Of a stretch of DNA of 64,000 nucleotides, positions 23,431 to 35,240 are shown one piece after another (the first letter of the stretch is position 1; each line of letters opens with the position of its first letter). The translations under genes and the position numbers were made by a program. A model generated the notes under the pieces. That model made no database searches. It saw only the letters and a program-made list of their open reading frames with translations, and was not told the origin of the DNA. This stretch comes from Parelaphostrongylus tenuis (taxonomy: Eukaryota > Nematoda > Chromadorea > Rhabditida > Metastrongylidae): positions 62,001 through 126,000 of the forward strand of contig JAHQIW010003962.1 of assembly GCA_019055375.1 (NCBI GenBank), read 5' to 3'.

Positions 23431-23873
23431 ACGTCAAAGGAGACTATTTCAATTATCAATTTATCTTTAGTCTAAGCTTACTTGATATGCAAATAAATTT
23501 TCTCTAAGCATTTTGGAAATAAGAGACAACTTTTTCTGCAACTTGTTGCGACGGAATGAGAATGTGCTCTGAGAGATTTAGCATGTTATTGAAATCATCG
23601 AGGTTCAAGTTTTTGAGTATTTACTACATTCCAAGATTTTTTTCTCCCGGCAACAAATTCATCTAAACAATCGTGTACCAGCACAGATACACACCGTCCC
23701 GAATGGATTGAAACGACTCTCTAAACAAAAAAGCCATTAATTCATTTTCTCAGAAAGGCGTGCTCATTTGTTCTATCTAAATCGCCTTTTCACGTCATTT
23801 TCATCCATTGATTTTTCTACCGCTCTATTTCCACTCATATTTTCAACTGCCTTTGTAAAACTCACCACAAAAG

Positions 23874-24845
23874 ATGTCGTCCGTGTACTTCCATGCTGAA
23901 TTTTACCGTCTTACAACAAACATAAACTATTGTTTTGTCGTCTGCTGTGCACAAGAGGAAATAAATAAATGCTTCCAATTTTTGATCGGACAATTAGAGC
24001 TTCTTGAGTTGGCGCGAGAACAACAAAATTCAGAGAGCTGGCTTCCCTTTCGAACGCTCAAGTTCAACTCAATGAAAGTGGCTACAATACAAAATGGTAT
24101 CGCAAACCTAGTAACAAAAAGATCTTGTTGCACTATCTTTCTTCTCATCCCTCATCTAATAAAAAAGCACTTGCCCAAAAAATGTATCGAACAGCTTCAA
24201 GTGTTTGTACGGGAGACGATGAAAGAACGGAATCACTAGACTTATCGCGAAAAATAGCCATTTCTAATGGGTGCAAAGAAAGAATATCAGCTAACGTTAT
24301 GCCGAAAGGAGCGAAAAGCCTTGCACTGGGAACAACAGGGTTCCAAACCTAAGCCATAAGGTACCTCTTATACTACCTTCCATAACAAACGAAGTAAGTA
24401 CCGCTATTAGGAAGTGTCTAGAAAACAGTGGTCTAAAAGTCTCTGTAGGAATTGTAGAAATTCTCGTAAAACGCGTCGTCAGTTAATCCGAAACCGCTTG
24501 TATGACCGTCTCTGTAGTACAAAGGACTGCGTTATTCGTCTCAACGGTAGAGGTGCAACTGCATGAGCGTAGGTACAATATACCTTATCTCTTGTAAGAC
24601 ATGTGGTGAGAAGACATTGGCAAAACAGGCAGACCACTTCACATCCGCATTAAAGAACACCTAGATGGAAAAACAAGTAAAGACCCCAGGTCAACCTCTA
24701 GGTACACACAGGATACAAAAGCACAACGATGACGACTTCGAGGTAGTAGTCAAATTCCTAGGGCACGCATCAGAAGCATCTCCACGAAAAACCCTAGAAA
24801 CTTTCTGGATAAATTCCAGAAACCTGTAAATGAACAAAAAGCGAA
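23874..24845 (+). pseudogene. Penelope-like retroelement: RT C-terminus and GIY-YIG endonuclease, degenerate
   Basis: Four pieces in order. (1) INYCFVVCCAQEEINKCF...WLPF, matching the region after the RT catalytic box; the expected YVDD is changed to a non-catalytic sequence. (2) In another frame, LNESGYNTKWYRKPSNKK, LLHYLSSHPSSNKKALAQKM, then RTASSVC. (3) RLCSTKDCVICLNGRGAT near 24500-24550. (4) Near 24590-24690, SCKTCGE and, after a small break, IGKTGRPLHIRIKEHLDG, the GIY-YIG nuclease signature, then KFLGHASEASPRKTLETFW. RT followed by GIY-YIG is diagnostic of Penelope-like elements. Frameshifts and the lost YVDD make it inactive. It is an insertion in unit 2. Confidence 0.8.
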
Positions 24846-25200
24846 AGTGCCTTGACATAACTAACCACATGGCACCTTATCTCAGATTGATTTTCTAGCC
24901 TGGGTATCAGCTGACTACGTTAACATCTATCGTTAATTTGACCTAGTGACATGGGGGGCGGATTCATATGTCACCCTGCGCTAACAACATAGGTAGTCCC
25001 TAGACTAGATTGCACGGTGACTGGGTTTTCCCTGAATCAGTTATCGCTTATTAATGCCCTAGATTTCATTTCTCCACAATACATAGTCATATAGGTAGCG
25101 TTACGATGATTAATACGTCCGGGATCCGAAGAAGGCGTATTTGCCGAAACGTCAGCCACAAGCAGCCAAGAAAACCCATCGACCTAAAGGAAATACAATC
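24846..25200 (+). mobile_element. 3' tail of the Penelope-like element with hammerhead-like motif
   Basis: Non-coding DNA following the endonuclease. At 25126-25153 it reads CCGAAGAAGGC, GTATTT, GCCGAAACGTC, close to the CUGANGA-stem-GAAA core of hammerhead ribozymes, which are known from Penelope-like elements. Here U4 is C and there is an extra A before the stem, so activity is doubtful. The same motif is in the 6-kb element (6433-6460) and on the - strand at 42893-42920. Confidence 0.5.
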
Positions 25201-25784
25201 GATCGAGAAGAATAACCAACCTTGTGAAGCTTTAGATAAAGATTAGTTCTTGAGATTTTCTTCTTTTTTTCACAGTTTTATGTTCTAAACATAAAGTCAT
25301 TACATCCGGTTGGTGAAAGCGTACATATTTTATTGATTCTTGTTCTAATAAATAGGTTATACTGTGCAACGTTTCAGTTTTTGTAGAGTAGCCATTCACT
25401 ACCAGTCGTGATATTTATTGAGATTATTAAATAGGAAGGGTGAAGGAGCTGTTTTACGAGTATACACATTTAGTAGGGTAGTTTGCAAGATTGTTACCGT
25501 TAATATGCCACTGCGCCACCAAAGGCCTCATTTTATCCATATAATCAATGAGCTGGATTCCGTCATTGAATTTTTTTTCAATCCTTGTTATTAGGTATGC
25601 AAATGAGTCTCCTTCCTTTCTTGCGGTTCAAATAATACATTAATACGTGAGTTTTTTACACTAAAGTTTATTTAAATATAGATTCCATCGCTACTCTTTC
25701 ATCAAGTGAAAAGCCTGCTCTGTCTTCAACGAGGTTGATGTAGCTAAGACGAATCTGTTTTTTTTAAAAAATTTTTTACTTCTC

Positions 25785-25990
25785 TGTGGGACGCCTTTTG
25801 AAATATGGAATAAGCCAAGGTAAATGTCGGTCGTCTACACCATATTCGCATTACTGATGATGTTATTCTTCTCTTTGATAAATGCCTTGAAAAAGGCTGG
25901 AAATGTGGGAAACGTGTTGCTCAAGTAAGAAAGGCCGTTTCCACCGCAAAGGTCTAGAACTAAGTCGTTGGTCACGATGATTTTCGACAC
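25785..25990 (-). pseudogene. unrecognised conserved reading frame in unit 2
   Basis: Duplicate of 10078-10350. On the - strand it reads NDLVLDLCGGNGLSYL and FFKAFIKEKNNII, then a stop and frame shift. It has decayed more than the unit 1 copy. Confidence 0.3.
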
Positions 25991-26269
25991 TCATCGTTCA
26001 AGTTTTCTCAAGTGCCCACTACACTGAATGTAAAGATGAAGAAATCTATAATAGTTTATAAGATGATTTATCACCTATAACGAGGTGGTTATTAGGCTAA
26101 ACAAAAGTTCTGCGAAATTTTTGAAAGTATCATTTTTGACATCTTTGTGTTGCTTTTTATCAATAGTCTTGTGTATATTTATCTCGATCATTGATTTCGG
26201 CTCCAAAATGCCTAATGAGCAGAATGTTTATCCTGTGTTAATCCTCCATTGTTGAGAAGAAAGTGTAAC

Positions 26270-26832
26270 GAATTTTGTGCAACCCGATATAAATGTTTAG
26301 ACCTTACAGTGTCGTCTGTCGAGCAGAACCCGTCTCTTTCTAGCCAGTCACCTCGGGAGCCCTACTTTCGCTATAAAGAGGTAGCGACGACGAACGTTTT
26401 ACACTAGTCAAATGAAATTACCACCGAACGTACACTATTGTACACTCGATTGTTCTGTGGCTGGTATTTTTGTAATATTATACCTTTATTTCGTGTGTTT
26501 ATTAAGACTACGCTCAAAATTCAATATATCTCATAATTATTATTTGAGCCAACATGTCATGTGGTCTGGTAGTGGGCTCTTGTACAGCGCGATACACTGT
26601 TTCGATCTTACAGTCTCGTCAGTCGTGTAGAACCCGTAAAAGAAAAATTGACCAGACGACGGGTTCTGTCCGACTGACGCGACTGTGAGGCCGAAGTACA
26701 TGTAGCGGGCTGTACAAGAACCCATTACCAGACCACATGACATGTTGGCTCAATTGATATTTATGAGATATGATGAAATTTGAGCGTGGACTTAATGAAA
26801 CACTTAAAATAAACGTTTAACCTTTCTTTGAG
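26270..26832. mobile_element. fold-back element, copy 1, with R9-like left part
   Basis: Interrupts sequence that is continuous in unit 1 (around 10640). The core is a large hairpin: ACATGTCATGTGGTCTGGTA with GGGCTCTTGTACAG near 26550-26590, and the reverse complement at 26718-26750. The inverted similarity continues outward to about 26485 and 26815. Left of it, 26290-26465 carries R9-type blocks. No open frame of note. A MITE-like non-autonomous element that moved after the segmental duplication. Confidence 0.65.
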
Positions 26833-27802
26833 CAGTCGATGAGATCAATGAGTTTGAAGGTGCTAGTACGGCAGCAAAATCGACTACGGTTATATGTTTT
26901 AAGCGATTCAAAGCAGAGACTTTGATTATTTGATTTTGTCAGATAAAGTATGAAGAGTCAATCCAGTGTGTTGATGAGAATTGACGGTAGGTTACTTAGG
27001 TGCTCAGATTTTATTCTCTCAGGACTTTATGTTGAACAAATTTCATCGACGAAACAACATGACGTATCTCGGAAGGGAAACGATAAATCCATTATCTTTT
27101 GTTCCATATGAAAGTATAAGGAAATGGCTATTGAAGCGATTCGCGTTGTAATTGTGGATGGTTTCTTCACTGCTTCTTGGAAGTTGCAAGTGTTTCGTCT
27201 CGGCGTCTAAGTGTGATCGTCTTCGCTTGTTAATACGCGAAGTTGAATGAGCTATGCGATTGGTCTTTCCAATTTTTTAACTTCAAGAACCGCCGCTTTT
27301 CTCTTTAAAAGACTTTTTCCTTACTATTTTGCAACGCAATGTAATATTGGACGTAAACTGGTGGCCTGTGGCTCGTGCACGAGTGTTTTTGGAGAAAAAA
27401 ACGTCTCTGTAACTTTATAATTCTTATCTTTCACAGCGTTAACGTAAGTATGCTGAATAAGCGCGTCATATTTCTCGCCAATGTTATAAATGAACCGTTC
27501 TAATAGTCGACTACTAATTTGAATGAATCTCGTTTATCGCCTCGTTTAAATTTCGTGCTTGAACTTGGTCATTTTCTCTTACGAAAAAATGGGATGTTAT
27601 ATAAATCATTCGATGACCTTATTCCGCATGTAATTTGGATAATACCGATATCGGTCAACTGAAAAGCCACAGTTTACTTTGATGTGGTCAGATTCGTTAT
27701 CAGCTCAGCATTGGGAGATTTTTTGTGAGTCGCTGACAGTGTAACTTACAGAAATGGGGCTAACATATGTCGTTTTAGCTTTGATGACAAACTCAGACAA
27801 TT

Positions 27803-27866
27803 TGTATTGTATTGTATTGTATTTTATTATATTTAATATTGTATATGTATATTGTATTTTTCTCCT
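27803..27866. repeat. (TGTAT)n pentanucleotide and AT-rich run
   Basis: Repeated TGTAT units followed by a TATATTTAATATTGTATATG-type run. Absent at the aligned site of unit 1. Confidence 0.85.
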
Positions 27867-28320
27867 CGCTTGATAAGTTCATGGGCCTCAATGTGGCGTT
27901 CTTCAAACATTCATCTGGATTCAAAATTGGAGAAGTATCGCAAAATTATGAAACGTTCGTTATGCGCCTAATTATGGCAGTATAGAATCCTAGATTTTTT
28001 ATGTAGTATAGCGCATGCTAGCAATTTTGAAGTGTTAATACGTACTCGATAAAAGAGCCATTCATTCAGTCTGCTTGCTTTACATATATTTGTCACATGT
28101 TCAGATCCATCCTTTCAATTCATTATCGTTTATGAATTTTCTTTTTTTCACTTGACATTTCCTGTAGTTGTTATGATGTGAGTAAATATTCATCGACTAA
28201 TAATTTGAATGAATTGAAAATTTGAAAATTTGATGAAAATGAGAATTTGAATTTGGATAATAATAATGAAAATTTGAATTCCATTCACTTACATATATTT
28301 ACACATAGTAGCTCAAATTG

Positions 28321-28323
<3 letters not shown>

Positions 28324-28354
<31 letters not shown>
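28324..28354. repeat. (AT)n microsatellite upstream of receptor C
   Basis: About 31 bases of AT. The aligned position upstream of B (near 12317) has only a short, broken run. Confidence 0.9.
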
Positions 28355-28358
<4 letters not shown>

Positions 28359-28457
28359 AAATCTGTATATTTTTTGATTTATGCTCACCTACCTGAATAA
28401 GCAAAGCAATAACACGATTTTAGTAAACCATCAGGTTCTCATCTAAATATTCCGGCC

Positions 28458-31400
28458 ATGCTACCAAATGAAAGTTGTAACGAATTAGAATGTCGAAAGG
28501 TAACGAACATATTCACTTGTCTTGTTTCCTTCACTTTTCCTTTTTCCAAGTGTAACATTGATATTAATAGCGGAAATTATGCCTAGTTAAGGACGGACTA
28601 GATTTGGTAGAGTATCCGCTGTATCGTACAGTTCAAGTGCTCTACACATTTCTTTCCTTCATATCACTTCCACTACTGGTTTATGTAAAACTCAAATATG
28701 TTTCGTTATCAGCTTTTCATCGGAACATAAAGGTAATTGTGGTCTGAACTTTTACATTAGTTGTCGTGATAACTTAGTCTCAAAAAATTTTCTAAAATAT
28801 GTTTGCTGCTTATGAAAGCATTTTCATTAGCTCTCTAGCAAAAAGAATAGTCTTGCGTTTCATGCATGCGTATTTCCTGCAGATTGGAACTCTTTCCTTG
28901 AATTATATGCAAGCATTCGACAGCTTAGGTTTGACGATTCCAGCGATGCTTTTCTTTTTGAGAAGACCGTTTCACTGCAACGAAACAGTGAAAATAAATC
29001 TGAGATCCACACACGCCGCGCATTTGCTTGTCGGCTAGTATGCTTGCGTGATCTTGGGTCGATACAGAAAGGCTTTCTCATAGAAAGAGAATATACAGTA
29101 GTTTCGCCAGAGTGATCCTTACGAAAGAGTTCACTATTACGAAAATTTCTTATTCAGTAGAAAGGATCTTTCCTTCATTTCTCCCCATCTATCAAATAAA
29201 AATCTGAGATAATTATCTAACTTTGATCAATCTGTTTCTAGATCATTCTTCTGATGTATTACTCCTCAATATTGCTCTCATCAATGGTGTACCTCTGCGA
29301 TCAGGTGAAGTTTATGTTCAAATTCATGAAAATGCGACTTTTCAATAATTCTCAAATTTTGATTGGCTTTTTCAACAAGAAACTTTTATACAATAGAAAG
29401 CACAAAATTTCTACTATAAACATCTTTCATTCAATTGAATGGCGGTTTCAGATTTATCAAGCAATTAGTTCAATAGTGAACAAACCTTGCACTTTCTTCC
29501 CATCCAAGTACACCTATGCAGCTTTCCATCTGATCGACGCTTTTTCGACCTTTGTAGTGGTATGTTGTCAGCGGAAATAAATTGTTTGACTCTTTTCTTT
29601 TAGAACTCATTTAAGGGAGATATCGACAATACCATGACTCATTAAGCTGGAGGTGATTTTAGAATAACGAACCACGATGTACAACGAAACTTTCTATGCA
29701 TTGAGATACGTGATTATTAGAGCTGGAAGAGTACCCAAGATATCCACACAGAAGCTCGCGTAGAATGTCATTGCAGTGATACATGGGCGAAGTTGGTATC
29801 AGTGAAAAAGTGAGATGATTTACATGAGCTACTCAAGTTCTTGCTGTTCAATAAGGCATAAGCTACCATAACAAACATTTCCATCGATATCAAATTAGTT
29901 ACTTACTGCGACAAGTTATTCAAATGCGATATTGTCACATTTTGCTTGACGTCATTACTTCCATTCGCCACGTCGTCTTGAAACCCACTCACATAGTCTT
30001 TTAAGCTCCTCCTAAGTGACAGGTGTTAGTGCGAAATGCGAGTTGACATCAACTTTTTAACTAATTTCGAGATCATCTTGAGCCTTCAAACACTCGTCAG
30101 TCTTCTATTCAGTTTTACTGCGTTGAGACTACGGACGATAAAGCGTTGAAAGCGTTCAGATTCTTAGCCTCGTCTCGATGTGCGTTGAGCGGACTATGGC
30201 GACGATTTTCCATAGCAAATACGAGAACAATGGTATTGCCCTAAGTTTGTTTCTCTTTGCGCTTACGGTAAGCCTTACGGTGTTTTCTTTATATTCGCGC
30301 AAAATTGCAACCCTTTTAACTTACTTCTTCTTCAGAACGTCATTAGCCTTGAATCTCTTTTGACATGAAATTATTTGGAATGAAAATAAGGAGATAGATG
30401 TACGAAAGAATCAAAGGTGTCAATTTTTTAATTACTTAAACACAGATTGTTGAAGCCGTTATCGCCGTAATTTATGTATATGACATCGAATGTTTTGACA
30501 CAAGAGCGATTTCGATGCTCAGCATACCACCGGCCGCTATAACAAAGGTCAATCAAGTCATGATCTTGAGCATCATCGTCAGTTTCGTCTGCGTCGTCAC
30601 GTTTCATGTCACTTTCCGAATCAACAAAAAACAATGTTCAGTGTAAGATTAATAATTTGACTCTTTTGTATCACTCAAACTTTGAGTATTAATAGAATAT
30701 ATTTAGTTTGAGTTGATGGTGTTGAAACTGTTTGTCAAGAAATTCGTTTGCTAAGTTCTCTGTTTTTCTAAATTACGGGAGAATTTCCCCATCCTTCTCT
30801 ATCTAAACCAAACACCTGCCATAATAAACGTAGCAGTAAGCACAAAGCTGGATTTTGAAGTAGAACTCGCCATTCTCGGAGGGTACCGAAAAAAGCAGCG
30901 CCAAAGATTATAGAAACGTTTGAATCAACACCGTCAATCCGTGCATAAACAGCAGGGAGGATTGCGTCGTAATCACACGTATTACGAGACTGTATACAAG
31001 AGTGTTATTATGATGTGGTAGGCGCATTAGCAGTTCATGTGATTTATGCCCAGTTGATCTCCACTTGGACATCTCAGTGGAAGACTCATAGAATGTGGTA
31101 ATATGTTTGAGGGTGTTTCGTGCAAGCTGCTCAATACGATTGTAATTCAGGTTTGGTGACTTTCTCTGGTGAAGTAATGGAGGTGGTTGGATGACTGGGT
31201 GGGGTAACCTGGTCTTCTGAGGCACTAAGAGAAGTAAATCGCCGAAACGCCTGTTTCTCGAGTCAATCGTGTTATGTAAACCTCAATGAAAATGGAAAAA
31301 GAGCACATGTGGCGTAGTGTTCAGAGGTACTCTGCGTCGCACATGAGCTCATTGGCTCGATCGCGTGCTCATGGTTCACTAAGGCATTCATCCCTCCGGG

Positions 31401-32976
31401 GTAGGTAAATTGATAGCAGACTGGTCTCAGGCTTGTCTGGTAGGATAAGCAGTACCGAGTCGATACAGCGGGAGGCCACCACGAGTCATTGTAAAGAGCA
31501 GATATGCATTCAGTCACCTCAAACGATGTTAAAGATTGAAGGCGAATCAATGCTTAGGAGAGATGCTAGAACAAGTGTACAGAGCATACATTCATCACTC
31601 ATATATATGAAAAGTACATCCGCCCAAATGAGCTCAGCTTCGTGAGAAACTGAAAGTACATGAAGAGTGCGATCAACTTTCAGAGAACAAATTACATACG
31701 GTTTAGATGAAATCAATCTGATCCATAATCTACAACAAGTATCACTTCTACTAGTCAACATCTGGAGATTTTGTCACGTGTTGGTCTGCTTGTCATTTCC
31801 ACATTGTTAACTTTGACGAAATAAATGCTTTGATCATTAAGAGAAGAAAACTGCAAGAAATATCTAAAAAATTGAAATCCAAGACAATTTCAGAAACACT
31901 GCATCTCTTACGTCTCGCTATCAAACGCGCGAGAACGTTGTCACCACACAGTTCGCTACCCACATTGCTACTATTCAAGTGTGAGTTGAATGTTATACAA
32001 CACTTACCAATCAAAAAATTTTTTTTGCTACAAGCTGAAGTTTTCGTAGTTGGTGACTTGACTTTTCTCTGCTATATCATTAAATCTTCACTAATAGCGA
32101 CGGCTTCATGTCAATTTTGGAATTGGTGATAATTTTGAGAAGTTACGAAATGTCTTTTGTTTGAACTTTTTGTAATTATACAAGTCTTTCTCAAAATCGA
32201 TGGCTGACATTTCAATAATTTTTTGATCTTCGGAGCTATTTCGTTAGATGTAAGATAGATGTGAGACACCTCAAAAACCCCAGTGGAGAAGGCAAAGTCC
32301 GTAACGTCGGGCATCGACTTTGGAAAAACGTCGACTATACTCTCACAAACTTTGAACAAAAGGACAGTTTGTGGGATACTTTTCATCCTTCACCCAACAT
32401 GCCAAGCGTAGTCTATCTTGGTATATATAGCCTTTTCCTCTCTCATAGTCCATTTTGCGTTTCTAATGCCATCAAAAAAAATCACCGAAACTCAATCACA
32501 ATTTTGGTGGGCGTTCAAAGATATATCAGCATGAGGCGTTCCAATGGTAGACTTCTTTCTGTTCTTACTTTAAAAGATAAAGTTTCAAATTGTGCACAAA
32601 CTTGCAATGTTTTCAGGCTGTTCTTCGCTTTTTACGCTGCTAGCGGCGTCTTAGTTAGAGTGTATGGTCCACAGCTGTTTCCAAATGACAGAAAATTGTA
32701 CTTTTCCGTTCGTCAAATGTGTTATGTAAGAATTTTCGGCTGACAGTAAAGAAAAGATGAAATTACCAATTAGTTCTCAGACCCATATTATTTTAGACGG
32801 CTCCGATCTTTATGGTTGTGCTACCAATCTATTCAATGCATAGGTTGAAACACTATCAACTGGAGAGAAATAGGAATACTCAATCTATTGTGATGATGGA
32901 GAGTCGAGGATTGGCTGGCACTCGAAACTATGAGATAGCCATTGGCAAGGCTTGGCAAGTTGATCGCCATCCGTGA
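28458..32976 (+). CDS. Srab-like 7TM chemoreceptor C, apparently intact, nine exons
   Basis: Predicted chemosensory GPCR of 344 residues, the usual length for the family. Coding exons: 28458-28499, 28592-28732, 29242-29304, 29452-29559, 30160-30267, 30446-30642, 31894-31980, 32617-32725 and 32797-32976; every junction is GT-AG and phases agree. It starts MLPNESCNELECRK. TM1 ends in AFHRNIK, TM2 is IILLMYYSSILLSSMVYL, and a short exon gives IVNKPC before TM3. TM3 ends in MCVERTMAT with KYENNG. TM4-TM5 end in INKKQCSV, followed by LTSRYQTREN, TM6 (RVYGPQLFPND), TM7 (PIYSMHRL) and NYEIAIGKAWQ, ending in TGA. FH-N-K, ER-AT, KYE-NG, RYQ-EN and the final Tyr/Trp match Srab-type members. The start is the only ATG giving the short Cys-containing leader, and it is conserved in B. 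Confidence 0.87.
28860..29200 (+). repeat. repeat in intron 2 of receptor C (also in B and elsewhere)
   Basis: The block CATTCGACAGCTTAGG...AGAAGACCGTTTCACTGC...GCGCATTTGCTTGTCGGC is also at 12890-13030 (intron of B). A diverged form is at 33870-33950, followed there by its own continuation at 34080-34330, with further pieces at 44690-44990. In C it is open and suggests an exon (PFHCNETVKIN), but splicing exon 2 straight to 29242 gives a proper TM1-TM2 joint, so I treat it as a repeat. Confidence 0.5.
31301..31550 (+). repeat. tRNA-derived SINE-like repeat, family S1, copy 2
   Basis: Head GGCGTAGTGTTCAGAGGTAC, B-box-like TTGGCTCGATCGCG, then CTGGTCTCAGGCTTGTCTGG and GGAGGCCACCACGAGTC as in copy 1. 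It lies in the RYQ-side intron of receptor C and is absent from B. Confidence 0.65.
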
Positions 32977-33277
32977 ATTTTCTGCCTTCGCAACGTTTTA
33001 TGGATCGAAATCGTTCTTGAAGTAAAATGGATCTTTAAATGTAATCTTTTCCACATAATAATTGCAATAGGCTACCTATGTAAGCTAGTATCTACCAAAA
33101 ACTACTGAAAGCATGATGGAATCAAAGTTTAATTTCAAAATTTTATGCCGAAACACGCTAGGCGCGGTTAGGCCACCAAGGATGTCTCAGGTTACACATG
33201 TCACGTCAAGAAAAATTGCGATAATCTTAAGTCACCTTCTGTGATTTTTTCTTATGCTTTTGACAAATTATCTTAGT

Positions 33278-33545
33278 ACATGTGGTCTGGTAAGGGCTCT
33301 TGTACAGCCCGATGCACGTGTTTCGTCCTTACAGACTCGTCAGTCGGGTAGATCTCGTCGTCTTTCGATATTTTCATAATCAGTTCTCTCGGGAGCTTAG
33401 CGACTGACGAGTCTGTAAGGACGAAACACGTGTATCGAGCTGTACAAGAGCCCTTACCAGACCACATGACAAGATGGCTCAAATAATAATGAAAGGATCT
33501 GTTGGAATTTGAGCGCGGTCTTAATAAATCACTCGAAAGAAAGGT
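33278..33545. mobile_element. fold-back element, copy 2
   Basis: Arms ATGTGGTCTGGTAAGGGCTC ... CGTCCTTACAGACTCGTCAG and the near-perfect reverse complement (GACGAGTCTGTAAGGACGAA ... GAGCCCTTACCAGACCACAT) span 33280-33350 and 33398-33468. The right flank GGCTCAAATAATAATG ... GAGCGCGGTCTTAATAA matches the 26.5-kb copy. The open frame across the arms is a palindrome artefact. Confidence 0.7.
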
Positions 33546-33559
33546 ATAATATCTTAGTA

Positions 33560-35035
33560 CATTTCTCAACATAATCTGGAGGAGACTACAGCCGAAGACA
33601 GCTCGAGGGCATGATGATATATTTGAAATTGCACAAATTTGTGTCTTTTCCATTTGATAGCAGAAAGTAGAAATTTATCTCTCTTGTTGCACAAAAACTT
33701 TTCATAAGGCCGCTAATGACCATTCGAATGTTTAAATCTTTAAATAGCGCGATACGCGGCTGCTTCTGATGAAGTTTTTTATAACTCTTCAGCGAATGGA
33801 AATTTTTTGTGATTTTATCTGCACAAATTTCTTGTATTCCTGAGCTCCTTCTTCAGACTACCAATTTCTGATAGCGCCGGATTTAGAGATTCCAACGTTA
33901 TGCTTTTTTTTTCCTAGAGAAACCGTTTCTCTGCAGTACAGCAGCAGATTAATTCACACACCAGCATGTTTTTTTTTGGGTAATCTATGGGTTGGGGGAC
34001 GGGGCGCAGGGGGATGACACGAATTTGAAAAAGTTTTGTCCAGTAGAATATAAGTGAAGGAAAAATCAAAAGTGTGAGGTGTGTGAGGCATAATCTTATC
34101 CTGAATGCTACAGCTTTACACAAAGGTTTTCTTAGAAAACAGCCATGTATGGCAGTAGCCAAAGATTTGAGATCTTGAAAAGTCACTAACACTGCTACGA
34201 AAAGTTTCTGCCCAACGAATGAGGTCGGATATCCATTTGTCCTCCCATACCCAAAAAGTGGCACGATTCTAACGGCTTGCAATGCAGGAAACTTAGCTGC
34301 TGCATGAGGAAATAACAGATCGCCTATCAAATATCAACATTAGGAAACATATTTAGTTTTTCCCATGAAGTATATATTAACGGAATGCAACTTCACTTCT
34401 AAACCGTGAGAACGGCATCAATTTCTGAAAGTTCCAACGGGACGAGTGCAACAAGTCATTTGATTTTGTCGAACTTGACTTCGCCATTGTACGGCGGCAC
34501 GAGCTTCAGAATCAAAGGTTGTTGTCTGCTCCCGCGTCCCATAGGCACCAAGCTTTTATTTCTGATGGATCGGAAGATCATAATTGTCTGGGAGGACAGC
34601 AGCTTACGTATTCATTAATAGATTGCATGTTCGCAGCCTATTTTCTATTTGTGATAGAATGATGAATATGGGAAATTGTGTCATATTTGAACAATAACTA
34701 GCTAAGCAAATATGTGATTGAAAGGAGTCAGAAAGGGTCAGACCTTTTCGATTTGCCCTGTGATGATTGATTTGCTATAATAAGGGCTTTCCTATGCGAG
34801 TTTGTTCTGGTAAATGTTTCTACAAATCGCATAATATATAACAATAATATATTATACATCGCATAATATATATATATATAATATATATAATACATCGCAT
34901 AATATATAACAATAATACTGCATAGTATGAGTGGAATACTGGAAATGGGAAAATAATACCAATACAAGAGGAGAAAGGCTATCACATAGCACGAAGCTTA
35001 CGACGCTTACAAAAGTCGTTCCGACACATCCGGTT
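33560..35035. other. gene-poor stretch downstream of receptor C
   Basis: 33565-33615 matches the 3' flank of A. 33870-34330 is a degraded copy of the repeat found in intron 2 of B and C, and 34826-34920 is AT-rich with two direct copies of CATCGCATAATATATAACAA. The frame at 34406-34618 is unassigned. No gene supported. Confidence 0.5.
34826..34920. repeat. short AT-rich direct repeats
   Basis: CGCATAATATATAACAATAA occurs twice, separated by a TA-rich run and a third CATCGCATAATAT. Confidence 0.8.
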
Positions 35036-35039
35036 GATT

Positions 35040-35240
35040 AAGTTTAGAGCAGGCAGATGGCAGCGCAGTGGTAGTAATACAGTCCATCACATGCACGATG
35101 TTAGTACGACGACACAGAAATTCATTCCTTCTCTCATCCCTTAGGTGAAGATTTTAGTTTTATAATGACTTGGAAAGGCGTGCTTCCTGCAGTCCCAGCG
35201 GAAGCGCTTCAACTGCACTGTCTCAGTGCATTAGGGAGAA
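35040..35240 (+). repeat. tRNA-like short repeat, possible S2 relative
   Basis: Has AGATGGCAGCGCAGTGGTAG at its start, like the S2 head at 1259, then unrelated sequence. Weak similarity only. Confidence 0.3.

Larger units (their letters stand above)
21300..33000 (+). repeat. segmental duplication, unit 2 (contains receptor C)
   Basis: Counterpart of 5800-18350. Differences between units: unit 1 has the 498-bp element at 6.0 kb, which is absent here. Unit 2 has a 1.5-unit copy of a 268-bp-type repeat at 21870-22285, a Penelope-like element at 23.9-25.2 kb and a fold-back insertion at about 26270-26832. The receptor is intact in this unit and dead in unit 1. Confidence 0.75.

Noticed and set aside
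28883..29029. Open 49-codon stretch with PFHCNETVKIN in receptor C, looking like a TM1 exon
   Set aside because: Including it duplicates the FH-N-K motif already in exon 2. Exon 2 joins in phase to 29242, and the same block is found at 33.87 kb and elsewhere as a dispersed repeat.
33273..33653. 126-codon frame on the - strand
   Set aside because: It is produced by the two arms of the fold-back element.
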